From the NCBI GenBank assembly GCA_029931535.1, contig JAQPZY010001665.1, positions 2,253,501 to 2,317,500 of the forward strand: 64,000 nt of DNA, written 5' to 3'. The stretch is from Margaritifera margaritifera. Lineage: Eukaryota > Mollusca > Bivalvia > Unionida > Margaritiferidae. The translations under genes and the position numbers were made by a program. Shown piece by piece: positions 1 to 10,359 of this stretch (position 1 is the first letter of the stretch; every line of letters begins with the position of its first letter). The notes beneath the pieces were generated by a model. That model had not been told where the DNA came from and did not search any database. It saw nothing but the letters and a program-made list of their open reading frames with translations.

Positions 1-4
1 TCTG

Positions 5-7
<3 letters not shown>

Positions 8-57
<50 letters not shown>
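8..57. repeat. (TA)n microsatellite
   Basis: Uninterrupted TA dinucleotides follow the phrase tctgtctgta. The same phrase (ctgtctgta) precedes a second TA tract at about 260-298, so this pair may be a duplicated locus about 250 bp apart. Confidence 0.95.
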
Positions 58-63
<6 letters not shown>

Positions 64-257
64 GAGTTATATATATAATTTATATATATAATTTATATTT
101 GGGATCCAAATTTGTTTTGGTACTCTGCGTTTAGGGGTTTCAGCTTACAGGAAAAAATGATGATATTAAAGAAGGAAAAATTCAGGACTCCAACAAAATA
201 TCCAGTTTTTTAGGAGATTCCATTACACAAAGGGTTCGGTTTTGAGGAGTTTCACTG

Positions 258-298
<41 letters not shown>

Positions 299-301
<3 letters not shown>

Positions 302-1309
302 TTAAGGTTACAATCATGTATATTATTTTCACGTTCTACTGTATGTCTTCATTAAATCCCCACTAACTTTTCAATTTTAGAACAGATCCTGATTTAGGTG
401 TAAACATACTTGCATAGCATTACATTTGTATCATCAATCTCTATCACATATAAAAGGTTGTGTATTGTGATGTGTATCATATTGGAAGAGACTGCCAATA
501 CCCAGGGTGGTAAACTGTATCTGATACATGGATCAGATATATGGAGTACAATTCCTTGCTTAAGAACATGAGGAGCTTTATGATCTCCTACAAAATAAAA
601 ATCACTGCAGCTTTATAAATACCACCAAGATATTGAAATTTAATGAAGTATTGAATGAAATATTAATTCAAATCTGCACAAATTAAAGACTTCAGTAAAA
701 TATATCTGTGAAATGACAGTCTGCAAACAAGAAAATGTTTATAGTTATATTATTCAAATTGCTTTTCCATACAATATTAAATCAAAATTTTATAGCAAAA
801 ATAAATCTTTAGAAATATTAAAGGGACAAAAACTAACTTTAACAAGAACATGAAGGTCACATTGACCTGTTTCAAGATAATGGCTGTGTGGTTTAAATCC
901 ATTTATGCACAAACTTTCATGACGTGCAAGACAATTTTGGTTGTTTGGTTGGTTTTAAGGTTTATGTACCCGTTTTGGATATTACACCAATTATTTTGGT
1001 CATAGAATACAAACATGTGAATCAGCCCTATGGAGGGACCCCTCTAAATCTAGATCCAGACCTGACATGTACATTGTATTTTAAGTGAGTAGAGTGTCAG
1101 GCTTGTGACAAGAAAAAGTGTTATCTAATTTGCCTGACAAAACATTAAACTTGCAAACAAAATGCAACATTTCATGATTCTGAAGTTCTTGAAATCACTT
1201 GTAAGTTATTAATACTCATTCCCCTGCTGATGCTCTATTTGAAGATTTCACTCCTTTATGAATATCGTTTGCGTACTTGTATAGCCAAAATTACAACAAT
1301 TAGAGGCTT
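299..1309. other. no gene recognised
   Basis: AT-rich sequence with no reading frame or repeat structure that I can support. It may hold the 5' leader of the LINE that becomes recognisable from about 1310. Confidence 0.5.
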
Positions 1310-1329
1310 TGAGAAAGATGGATTTAGCT

Positions 1330-1755
1330 CCATACAAGACAGTGATAGTGATTGACGGTGGCAATGATTACAGCTGTGGTCGCTCCCTAGAGACAATGGA
1401 GGAGGACTTTTAAGTTTATTTTATTTAGTCCAGGCTTACTGCAACCATGACATAAATCTGGTTATATCTGGACTACCGCCAAATAGAGATGCTAATGTGG
1501 ATATAGTCAACTAGCTTCTGCAAATCAAGTGCAAAAACTTTGGGCTGCTCTTCATCAATCATAATGAGGCCTTTCCCAATCTTGATGGTGGTGTACGATA
1601 TGATTACTATCACAGAGACAACATTCATCTAAATCAGAAAAGTACTGCAGCTTTTCTCAAAGGCATTGGCGGTTACATTAACATCTTAAAAACGCCAACT
1701 CAAAGTTAATGTTTCTACTGTGGAGAAGAAGGATACAGCACTGATGTTTGCATGC
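1330..1755 (+). pseudogene. LINE ORF1: SGNH esterase-like domain plus CCHC zinc knuckle (broken)
   Basis: Reading across frames gives the SGNH hydrolase blocks: a GGND block near 1353-1368, an SGLPPNRD segment near 1470-1490, and the D-x-x-H catalytic pair as DNIHLN at 1617-1634. A zinc knuckle follows at 1710-1751 with the spacing C-x2-C-x9-C, but the usual histidine is tyrosine (CGEEGY). Stops occur at about 1413 and 1513 and just before the knuckle. In CR1-like LINEs this esterase ORF1 is thought to act in binding RNA or membranes during retrotransposition. The endonuclease normally encoded next is missing, so this ORF1 tail abuts RT. Confidence 0.65.
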
Positions 1756-1769
1756 ATGGGAAAAGAATC

Positions 1770-2584
1770 AAGTGGTTAGTATGGAACTATACATCTTATT
1801 TTAAGAAGGCTTTTGATTTAGTTGACCATAACATACTTGCATGGAAACTTGAAAAGTACAAATGTTCCCACTTATCCCTCTCATTGTTTAAATTATACCT
1901 ATCTGACAGAAGCCAACAAGTTGTTATTGGTAGCATTAAATCGGAGATGATGTCCATCAACAAAGGAGTTCCACAGGGATCTATTTTAGACAGGTATTAT
2001 TCACATTATTTATAAATGACTTGCTGCTGTATGTACAACATTCACAAACTGATCTATATGCTGATGATACTACTTTGCATAAGTCTGATTCTAATGTTAA
2101 AGCGTTAAAAAAACAATTGGGTGAAGGTTTATATCAAGTTGAATATTGGTGCTCACTGATTAACATGTTTATCAATCCCATAAAAACCAAGGCAATGTTG
2201 TTTGGAATTAGACAAAGAGTATCAGTGAACAGAAGTCAAAATCTAGTTGTATATTGAAGATAATCTAATTGAAAATGTTGAAACAGAGCAACTTTTGGGA
2301 GTTCATGTTGATAAGAATCTAGACTGGTGCAAGCAGGTGAAACATGTTTGCTCTGTTGTAAGCTCAAGAATTTATCTTTTACAGAGGATACAAGTTATCT
2401 ACAACTCAACTATCGGAAATTATTCTATAATTCATTCGTTCTTCCTCTTCTGGACAACTGCTGCACAATTTGGGGAAATACAGCTGATAGCAATATTGAA
2501 ACAATCCACAAGCTTCAAAAAAGGGCAGCAAGAATTATAATAGATTCGCCATTTGATACACCTTCCAAAATTCTATTCTCCTAA
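1770..2584 (+). pseudogene. LINE reverse transcriptase (broken)
   Basis: The fingers/palm blocks are readable: KKAFDLVDHNILAWKLEKY near 1805-1862, a KGVPQGSIL block near 1962-1990, and the catalytic YADD as LYADDTTLH at about 2056-2082. A C-terminal LINE segment follows (QLLGVHVDKNLDW, then PLLDNCCTIWG and IHKLQKRAARII). The reading frame shifts at about 2005, 2225 and 2400. In the intact family this enzyme copies the LINE RNA at a nicked target. This fragment has kept the YADD residues but cannot be translated as one protein. Confidence 0.8.
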
Positions 2585-3079
2585 TTGAAATGGCTGAAAT
2601 TTAAATACAGATTAGACTACCACAAGTCATTATTAATGTTCAACATTAAGAATGAACGTTGCCCTCAATATTTGCATAGTATGTTTAATTTTAAGTCAGA
2701 AGAACAACACCAAGGACCTAATCTGAGATAAATTACAAATGATCAGTGCAGAATACCATTTCCAAAAACAAATTAGTTTTAAAAATCATTTACTTGCTAT
2801 GGTGCTATTTTATGGAATTAACTTCCCTTAACCGTTAGATCAGAAACAAAACTAAATGTGTTCAAAACAAAATTGCGTAACCATTACCTTGAAGGACAGT
2901 TTTCATTTAAAATATTGAAATATTGAAATACATGCTCTCTAGTTTGCTCTGTTAATGCATATCATATACACTTTGTGCTTTTATACTTAATGTATCCTGC
3001 GGGCCTCAGGGGAGAACAGTATAACTGAGATACCTTTATAAAATAAAGTGTTTATTATTATTATTATTATTATTATTAT
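2585..3079 (+). repeat. LINE 3' UTR with (TTA)n tail
   Basis: Non-coding stretch after the RT C-terminus, ending in an AATAAAGTGTTTATTATT run that becomes (TTA)n at 3052-3079. Such a polyadenylation-like signal leading into a trinucleotide tail marks the 3' end of the element. Confidence 0.6.
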
Positions 3080-3281
3080 AGCAAAAGCTATTAACTTACA
3101 GTCTGTCTCGGGTCCATTATGAATCGTAGCCCATCTCCTGTCTTTGAAAGTATGGAATTAACTCCCCTTAACCATTAATATTTACCTGGCACAGTTACAA
3201 TTTAGCTGAGGATTATTTAATCCCAACATACCTTATAAATTTCAAACCAAACCTTGTTCCGACATAACAGACTTCTGTGGA

Positions 3282-3602
3282 AAAATAAAGTCGTCAACAG
3301 AGAGTGTAATGTAAAAAAAATAAAGTCGTCAACAGAGAGTGTAATGTAAAAAAAATAAAGTCGTCAACAGAGAGTGTAATGTAAAAAAAATAAAGTCGTC
3401 AACAGAGAGTGTAATGTAAAAAAAATAAAGTCGTCAACAGAGAGTGTAATGTAAAAAAAATAAAGTCGTCAACAGAGAGTGTAATGTAAAAAAAAATAAA
3501 GTCGTCAACAGAGAGTGTAATGTAAAAAAAATAAAGTCGTCAACAGTGAGTGTAATGTAAAAAAAATTAAGTCGTCAACAGAGAGTGTAATGTAAAAAAA
3601 AT
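3282..3602. repeat. 35-bp tandem array, nine copies
   Basis: The unit is an A8-9 run followed by TAAAGTCGTCAACAGAGAG and TGTAATGT. I count nine copies of the CGTCAACAG core. Copies are nearly identical; only the last two carry changes (GAGAG to GTGAG, TAAAG to TTAAG), so expansion is recent or homogenised. Confidence 0.95.
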
Positions 3603-3749
3603 GCTATTATTTTGTTTTGGAGATGGAGCAGCCTTATGTGCATTGTACTTTCGATGAAATGAAGAGGGGTACGACTTATAATGGACAAAGAGACAGACTA
3701 TACTGTAGTGTACAAAGCAAAGCACATTTTCTATGAATGGAAAACAACA

Positions 3750-3923
3750 TTATAGTATTCGCTTACCTTCCCGGCGGCTTGTACCCCTGGCGATAATCAG
3801 GTTAGAAATTACAAAGTAATGAATGAAATGAGTAAGTTTTGCACCTTTTTGGTATCCTTGATGTTTCTGTTTTTACAATCGGTAGGTGGGTACAAGATGC
3901 CGGGAGGGTGAACGAATACTATA
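3750..3923. mobile_element. MITE with ~37-bp terminal inverted repeats
   Basis: The left end (TTATAGTATTCGCTTACC, then TCCCGGCGGCTTGTACCC) and the reverse complement of the right end (TTATAGTATTCGTTCACC, then TCCCGGCATCTTGTACCC) match over about 37 bp with a handful of mismatches. The element is about 174 bp and has no coding capacity. Ends of TA-TAGTATT suggest a TA target duplication of Tc1/mariner type, but the boundary is ambiguous by a few bases. Confidence 0.8.
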
Positions 3924-3935
3924 ATTCTGTTCTTC

Positions 3936-4110
3936 CAGGGCCAGTTTAGCCACTAGGCAAACTTGGCGGTCACCTAGGGCGGCAAAATTGGGGGGGGGGG
4001 GGGGGGGAAAACTGAATTAATAAAAATAGAAAGAGAAATATATATTATTTTTTTTTCCAAAGTTAACGGGGGGGGGGGGGGGCACAATGCCATACCTTGC
4101 ACCGGCCCTG
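3936..4110. mobile_element. hAT-type MITE with 8-bp target duplication
   Basis: It begins CAGGGCCAGT and ends ACCGGCCCTG, a 10-bp inverted repeat with one mismatch. Flanks are TGTTCTTC (3928-3935) and TGTTCTCC (4111-4118), an 8-bp duplication with one mismatch. CAGGG ends and 8-bp duplications are hallmarks of the hAT superfamily. The 175-bp interior has two poly(G) tracts (about 3990-4007 and 4069-4082) and no reading frame. It lies directly downstream of the preceding MITE. Confidence 0.85.
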
Positions 4111-4118
4111 TGTTCTCC

Positions 4119-5707
4119 GTATAGCACTGGTTACCTATAATCAGCGCTTGCCAGGAAATTGTAGGATTTATACACTGGTCATGCGAGATATAGACGGTTA
4201 CTTAAGCACAGAACAGCGGAACAGAACCATGTCACAAGAAGGAACAAGAAACAACAAACAACGGAACATGTACAAATGTTATCACAAAGAAATAATGGAA
4301 CAGACACATGCAGGCAGTTGTTACCCTTGAATCCAAGGATTGGTTTTAAAGGTGTTTGTTTAAATAACTGTATTGATAATAAATCGAAGTTAAGTTTTAG
4401 AGATATTATTTGTGAATGGATTTTTGGGATAATTTCTTCTTACCTGTGCACGTAAATATAGAAGCTTTCTTAATAACAATCTAGATGTTTTTACTTAAAT
4501 ATAATATAAATTATATTGCTATATTGATGATTCAATGTAAATGCAGTGTCATATATTCCTGAGATAAAACACAATCTCATAATACAATTCTTTTTCTTCA
4601 CTCTTTTCAAATTCACAGATTGTGATTTCAGAATGTACGTTAAAGGTTTTAAAAAATACATTTATTGTATGAAAAAATACCAAAGCCTATGCATTTTGTT
4701 GTATTTTGTCTTCGACTATTTAAGACATCTCTCCCCCCCCCCTCTCTCTCTCAATGTCTAAATGTTTTCGCTTTGATAAATTTTTACAAGGATGATGCTA
4801 GAGTTAGGGTTAACTGCACTTTATTAATCAAATGTGTGTACAGTTTATCTTCTTGTTGAATTATTGCTTTAGTTTTGATTTTGACTCTTTTTATTCCTAT
4901 GATCTATATGTATTGTTGTTGACCATGTCTAAATAAAAGTACACTTGCACTGTAGCGACTAACTGGTGAAGGGGCGGAGCTTCACTGAACTCTAACTTCT
5001 AAAATCTGGAAGTGAGCGTATTGTTTTAGGCTCCACTTCACAAGTTAATTTCAATTAAGCGATTTAAAGGGCTCTCATAATCAAAGGAAATTTCAGTGGC
5101 CCTTGATACATCACATCTCATGTATCTAATACGTCCTTTACCAGAAAAGAGTATTTTAAAATTGTGACAACTATCTTCTCCTTTTCATGAAAGAATTACT
5201 TATATAAAATGATCCTCAGTTCAATATACAAAGTGGTTTTTACATTTGGAATCTAATGAGTATGTTATAATGGACACAAACGGAAATCCATTATCCAGCA
5301 TGAACAGCAACTGAATATTTTTAATCTATTGGAAATAAATTGTGACACTCGAACCATTTCCACGTGAATTGTAAATAATACACCACGTAAATTGAAACTG
5401 TTCATCATTTTATAACTATTTATACTATTTTCCACCTTTACTAAGCAAAACATTCTATAATGGAACAGTCGTTTAGACCTAAGAAAATAATGTGTCTTTC
5501 CAGTTTCAGGCTAAACACAATTGGGTTCATTGGAATAAGACTTTTTTTTACTCATTTTACTAAAATCATGGCTGCATGACCTAATTTTATTCTTGAGAAA
5601 ATACCTTGTCAGTATTACTCAAGATCGTGTAATAAGAAAGTTACATATGCACTCTCTATATAATTATAGAATTTGCATTTGTTTAATAAATAATTTCAAA
5701 TTGTTTG
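4119..5707. other. no gene recognised
   Basis: AT-rich sequence with a short C/CT tract near 4733-4752. A weak inverted pair (AACTGGTGAAG near 4971 and CTTCACAAGTT near 5036) could be a small MITE, but the arms are short and imperfect. Open frames here are short and lack recognisable motifs. Confidence 0.5.
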
Positions 5708-5920
5708 TGTCACGGAATTGTATCAATCCCTTTTATTAAATACATGTACTCGGGTTTCCTTTTTCAGTATAACAACGATACCCGAGAGTGAGTTATGTAT
5801 ATTGTACAATATTTCGAAACAGCGAGTTCGGTTCACCCCATGCCGCACGTGCAAAGTGCTTTCGATGGGAAAAACCGAATGCATCAAGTGTACGGACGAT
5901 GTAGAGCTGCATCGTCTGTG

Positions 5921-5927
5921 TATAAAT
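5921..5927 (+). promoter_or_regulatory. candidate LTR TATA box
   Basis: TATAAAT in the context GTGTATAAATGCC is preserved in the left LTR, in the right LTR (about 10573) and in the solo LTR (about 60321). Its position would start transcription upstream of the intron-like segment. Function is inferred from position and conservation only. Confidence 0.4.
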
Positions 5928-6015
5928 GCCTCACCGTAAGACTAAATCTTTACATTACGGAACGTCTTGTCAGTGAGCAGTCTACTTAAGGATTTGCACG
6001 TCTTCAGCTGTAGAG

Positions 6016-6378
6016 GTACGTAAATTATTAATTAATTTATGGTGTATGTTTTCTATGTAGCTTCGGCTTGCGTAGTACAATGCAAATATTTTCTATTCTT
6101 GTTTGTATATTTTCTATTCTTGTCTTGTTTGTATATTTTCTATTCTTGTTTGTTCTTAATAAGAGCTTTATATTAGCAATATAAAGTGGCATTTTTAGGA
6201 AACGTTTAGTACCATAAGATTCTTATCGGACACGTGTAGGTTCACTTCTGAACTTGTTTATTGCTTTGTAATGTTGTGCCGATAATGTAATTTGTATAAC
6301 TTACCGTATATAACGTCATTACGTGTTATCGTATATGCCCGTGTCAATCATACTACATGGTGTTAGATTTATTTTCAG
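6016..6378 (+). other. 363-bp intron-like segment inside the LTR (also 10668-11030)
   Basis: It begins GTACGT and ends TTATTTTCAG, matching splice donor and acceptor consensus, and is the same length in both LTRs. It is flanked by direct repeats of TTCAGCTGTAGAG. The solo LTR at 60 kb lacks the segment at exactly this point and instead carries an expanded GAGCTGTAGAGCTG array. It may be a 5'-leader intron or a segment lost by recombination between the flanking direct repeats. Confidence 0.5.
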
Positions 6379-7073
6379 CTGTAGAGATCAGAGTCGACGA
6401 GGTCCCAGCTATAGAGGGGACAATATAAGTTGACTATAGCAGCTGTAAAGCTAACCATAGCAGCCGTGGAGCTGAATAAACAGTGTGTTGCTTGAATACC
6501 AGGTGATCGGGCGTTGTTGACCCATTGGTGGGCGTGGATCACTTGATTGACCAGTCCGACTAGCAGCCAACTATGCTAGTGACGGAGTGTTTGTGAGTCA
6601 CTCCATATATGTAATCTTTTATCCGTGGGCTAATTTTGGGTTTTTGTGATACCCAGTGGTTTGGGAGTGTAAGATATTTTGCAGGATATCTATCCCATTT
6701 GTTTGCACCACATTTTATTATTTGAATAAAGTGCCTCATGTTTCATTATTTGAGGGTATACATTTTTGCTATATGAGTAAAAATACATCATTTTTGCTAT
6801 CTGAGTAAAACACATCATTCCTTTCATCGTATGAGATGAATCATTAGCCTTTATCATTGCACTGTGTATTTATTTATTTGTATTCATATTTGGGTTACAG
6901 TATTAGGTTCGTGCGGATTATGTTAATTTGTCCAATATTTGGACCCTATACACGCACGTATTAATCATAACCCTTCTTCCCATTCAAGTCATTCATCAAT
7001 AAACATTGCATTTTTATCACCATCAACAGTGTTCTGTTATAAATCCGAAATCCAACCTGGTTATCTTGTTACA

Positions 7074-7351
7074 ATGGTGTCAGAAGTGGGATCTCGGATT
7101 TAACGGAACACTAAATTTGTTGTTTCATTATTCTTGTATGATCTTATGTGTATTTCAGACGTTCCTGACAAGACAGTGAGGTTAAGTAGCCATATAACAT
7201 TACTTTATTAAGGTTTTTTTTCTTAGGTACATATTTCATGTCTTTGTTGCCTTCTGATAAGGAAAATACGGTTTGTTTGTTGAAATCATAGCAATTACAC
7301 ATTTTGTTTCCACAATAGTGCACTTTAGGTTGGTCATATCAGATTTTTGAA
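7074..7351 (+). other. primer-binding site and leader
   Basis: Immediately after the LTR end comes A-TGGTGTCAGAAGTGGGA, the TGG-starting form expected for pairing with a tRNA 3' end to prime minus-strand synthesis. I did not assign the tRNA. The following leader has no long frame and runs to the Gag start at 7352. Confidence 0.65.
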
Positions 7352-8605
7352 ATGTCGTCAATGAAAGAACTTGTGGAACTGGGGAAACAGTTTGGCTACG
7401 AAGGGGAGGCTCTTAAAACTTTTGTTCGTGAAGAACAGGCTAGGGAAAGGGATCAGAGGTTAAAGGAGAGGGAAATAGAGCGACAGGTAGAGCAGGAAAG
7501 AAGGGAATCTGAGAGGGAGAAGATAGAGTTAGAAAAACAGGCCAAAAGGGAGAAAATGCTATTTGAGGAAAAGAAGATAGAATTAGAGAAGGAGGCAAAG
7601 AAATAGAGGATAGGAAATTAGAAGGGGAAAAGCGAGTGAGGTTAGAAGCTTTGGAGATTGAAGATAAAAATAGGGAGAGGGAGTATCAGAGAAATTTTGA
7701 GCTATTGAAAACCAAAAGGGAGAGGGAACATGATTCTAAACTGAGAGGTCCAAAATTGCCCCCATTTGAAGACGATAAAGATAACATGGATAGTTATCTA
7801 AACAGGTTTGAAAGGTACGCCGCTGTACAAAAATGAATAAAAAGACGATTGGTCGCTCCATCTTGGCGCGTTGCTTAAGGGTAAAGCGTTAGATGTGTAT
7901 TCTCGTTTACCCGCGGCCGATTCGCTAAATTACCTCACGCTGAAAGACGCACTTCTGAAGAAATACGAGCTAACCGAGCAAGGGTTTCGCAAGAAGTTTA
8001 AGTATAGCAAACCCAAGAGAGGCGAGACATTCACCCAGTTCGTCAGTAGGACGTGCAATTACTTGCAGCGATGGGTGGAATGTGGTAAAGTCGTGAAGAC
8101 ATTTGAGGGTCTTATCGATTTCTTGCTTCGGGACCAGCTACTGACAACTTGTGGCAAGGAGTTGTATTTATTCCTGAGGGAAAAGTCCTTTATGAATATA
8201 TATGACATGGCCACGCAGGCGGATTTATTCGCTGGAGCTCGGGCAAGTTCGCAGAATGTCATCTCGTGAGACAGCAAAGGTGGGAATCAGGTCGAAGACC
8301 AAAAACCCAGGGAACCTGAAAAACCTGTCAAGGATAACCAGGGGAGGCATAAGGACAAGCAATGTTTCACTTGCAAGGAGTGGGGTCATATCTCCCCCAA
8401 TTGTCCTAAGCGAAAGGGATCGGTCCAGAGAGTCGCGGTAGCCATTGAAGGCAGACGGTCGGTAGATGGAAAACTCAATGTTTCCCAGCTGGCTAACCGG
8501 GAAGTAGTGCACGAGCCAGTGGTGCGTGCAGAGATCGGTCACAATGCTATACAATCGATCGGCACGTGTATTTCCTCCGAGGCAAGGGTACCGACAGCGA
8601 ATGGC
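7352..8605 (+). pseudogene. gag: Gag, SCAN-like with CCHC zinc knuckle (broken)
   Basis: Begins MSSMKELVELGKQFGYEGEA and runs into a long charged coiled coil rich in R/E/K. After a stop at 7603 it continues with the PPFEDDKDNMDSYLNRFERY segment, then after a frameshift near 7835 with LKGKALDVYSRLP and a KYELTEQGFRKKF block. This is the SCAN-related capsid fold known from Gmr1-like retrotransposons. A zinc knuckle CFTCKEWGHISPNC (C-x2-C-x4-H-x4-C, intact) lies at 8363-8404 in yet another frame. In a working element Gag forms the particle and binds RNA. At least one stop and two frameshifts make this copy non-coding. Confidence 0.85.
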
Positions 8606-8880
8606 ACTGTCAACGGAAAAAGGTGACCGTGTTACGGGACACAGGGTGCACTACTGTAGTCATGAAACGGAGCCTCGTTTGCGATGACCAATTGCTTGGG
8701 TTTAAGTCGCCTTGTATGCTACTGGACCAAACACTTGACCACGTTCCTGTCGCAAGGATAGGTATCGAAACACCTTTTCTGACCGGAACCGTTGAAGCGT
8801 TGTGCATAGCCAACCCGATTTATGAACTTACAATTGGCAATGTACAGGGATCTAGACTCCCAACCATGTCAGACTTCCGA
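8440..8880 (+). pseudogene. retroviral-type aspartic protease domain
   Basis: The catalytic D-T-G is visible as VLRDTGCTTVV (Asp at 8638-8640), followed by hydrophobic beta-strand stretches and a NPIYELTIGNVQGSR linker. The part upstream of the DTG is in a different frame from the DTG itself, with the shift near 8615. The protease would cut the Gag-Pol polyprotein. It is in frame with the downstream integrase zinc-domain segment up to 9207. Confidence 0.75.
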
Positions 8881-9375
8881 TTCCCGATCATCCAAGCAGT
8901 ACAAACTAGAGCTCAGGTAAAGGAGGATAACAAACCCCTACGTAAATTAAAGGTACCGGAAACAATTACTGATATCCCCCGTGAAGAATTTTTGAACGCG
9001 CAAGAATGCGACGCATCTCTACGCGTAACCGCAGATAAAGTGTTGTCGGGTACTGTGAGGAAGTGTAAGAACGGGGGGTCCTCTAAATTTCTACTTCGAA
9101 AGGGTTTAATGTACAGGGAATATACTACACCTGATGATAGGAAGTTCTTGCAACTAGTTGTTCCCCAGGAATTTAGGTCGCATGTACTCAAGGTCGCGCA
9201 CGAATAGAGTATGGCGGCTCATTTAGGTAAGAAGAAAACAGCTGATAGGGTATTACGAGAATTCTATTGGCCCGGTGTCAATAGCGATGTAAGGAGGTTT
9301 TGTCGTTCGTGCGATGTTTGCCAGAAGACGGTCTCTAAGGGAAGGATAACTAGAGTACCGTTAGGTCAGAAAGAA
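8881..9375 (+). pseudogene. integrase N-terminal HHCC zinc domain, core missing
   Basis: A leader (near EFLNAQECDASLR and GLMYREY) leads into the H2C2 domain: HE-stop-SMAAH then FCRSCDVCQK, so both His and both Cys of the zinc site are present but a TAG at 9205-9207 splits it. The DDE catalytic core that should follow is absent; within about 30 bp the sequence becomes RT. In this element the integrase segment lies before RT, the arrangement of Gmr1-type elements. Confidence 0.8.
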
Positions 9376-10246
9376 AGATGGGACAAACCATTTTTGCATT
9401 GACTTTCGGCAACTGAATAAGATCACCGTGTTCAATGCAGAACCAATGCCAGACATAGAAAATCTATTTTCAAAGTTGGCAGGTCATAAATACCTTTCCA
9501 AGTTAGACCTTACCAAGGGATATTGGCAGGTACCAATCGCTGATAATGCCCGTGAGTTAACGGCATTCGCGACTCCCAGAGGTCTTTATCAATTAAAAGT
9601 CATGCCTTTCGGTTTAGTCAACGCCTGTGCGTCGTGCGTTCGTCTCATGCGCAAATTGTTAAACGGTATGAAAAACGTCGACAGTTTTATAGATGATATC
9701 TTCGTTTATACATATACCTGGGAGGAACATGTTAGAGTATTGAGGGATCTGTTCGATAGACTTCACACTGCTAAACTTACAGCAAGGCCCACCAAATGTA
9801 GTATAGGATATTTTGACCTAGAGTGTTTGGGCCATCTTGTAAGTGGACTAGGCCGGTTGAAACCCCACCCAGACAAAATAGGAGCAGTCAGAGATACACC
9901 TAGACCAGAGACCAAGAAACAAGTAAGATCTTTCCTAGGTTTGATTGGGTTTTACAGGAAATTTGTCCCCAATTTTTCGGCTATTGCCAGCCCATTAACA
10001 GACTTGACTAGGAAAGGGCAACCAAAAAAAGTTTTCTGGGGTGTGAGCCAGGAAAATGCGTTTAACGCTTTAAAACAGAAACTGATAAGTGCATCAATCT
10101 TAAAGTTGCTCTTATACTTGAATAAAGCAAAGGTCGCCAACGCAAGATTGATGCGTTGGGCATTGTCTTTGCAACCGTATACTTTCCGAATCGAGGCAAT
10201 TCGAGGGGAGGAAAATGTAGGTGCTGATTTTTTAAGCAGGGTGTAA
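9376..10246 (+). pseudogene. reverse transcriptase with truncated RNase H
   Basis: RT motifs run from FCIDFRQLNKITVF (about 9390, frame of the 9428 start) through LDLTKGYWQVP, FATPRGLYQLK, MPFGLVNA and the active site FIDD (about 9686-9697; the usual first residue is Y). A thumb/connection block follows with CLGHLVSG and KKQVRSFLGLIGFYRKF. RNase H starts (FWGVSQENAFNALK) but jumps at about 10110 to its last part (IEAIRGEENVGADFLSRV). The middle of RNase H with most of its catalytic acids is deleted. The frame is open for 272 codons, longer than anything else in the element. Confidence 0.88.
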
Positions 10247-10345
10247 TTAGCAGATCATTTTCGTTCAGTATTAAAAGTTGAATGTTTTAATAATTGTTTA
10301 TGTTCACATTCTGTGATTTTTCTAAAAGTGTTACCACTTTTTTTT

Positions 10346-10359
10346 AAGGGGGGAGGTAT
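10346..10359 (+). promoter_or_regulatory. polypurine tract
   Basis: AAGGGGGGAGGTAT ends directly at the TG of the 3' LTR. A purine-rich tract at this position primes plus-strand DNA synthesis in LTR retrotransposons. Confidence 0.85.

Larger units (their letters stand above)
1310..3079 (+). mobile_element. CR1-type non-LTR retrotransposon, decayed
   Basis: In order it shows an SGNH-esterase-like ORF1 (about 1330-1690), a zinc knuckle (1710-1751), reverse transcriptase (about 1800-2250), a C-terminal LINE domain (about 2250-2584), a 3' UTR and a (TTA)n tail at 3052-3079. An esterase in ORF1 is known from CR1/L2-clade LINEs, and short simple-repeat tails are typical of that group. The apurinic endonuclease that should lie between the zinc knuckle and RT is absent: the sequence goes from the knuckle to the RT AFDLVDH motif within about 60 bp. 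Stops and frameshifts interrupt every domain. It is a dead copy. Confidence 0.8.
5708..7073 (+). repeat. 5' LTR
   Basis: Starts TGTCACGG and ends CTTGTTACA, the TG...CA ends of LTRs. The limits are confirmed by the solo LTR at 60136-61207, which has the same ends plus a target duplication. It contains a TATA-like box (5921-5927), polyadenylation-like AATAAA signals near 6725 and 7001, and three copies of a TTTTCTATTCTTG motif near 6090-6150. Two frames inside each LTR are conserved only because the LTRs are copies; I do not read them as genes. Confidence 0.93.

Noticed and set aside
4796..4815. GTTAGGGTTAACTG, hint of telomere-like TTAGGG
   Set aside because: Only one hexamer is present, with no tandem array.
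4958..5050. Small MITE with AACTGGTGAAG / CTTCACAAGTT ends
   Set aside because: The arms are about 11-20 bp with several mismatches and no visible target duplication.
5718..5989. Conserved open frames inside both LTRs, repeated near 10313-10641 and in part at 60 kb
   Set aside because: They lie wholly within LTR sequence, and the solo LTR has a deletion there that breaks the frames. Conservation reflects LTR homology, not coding selection.
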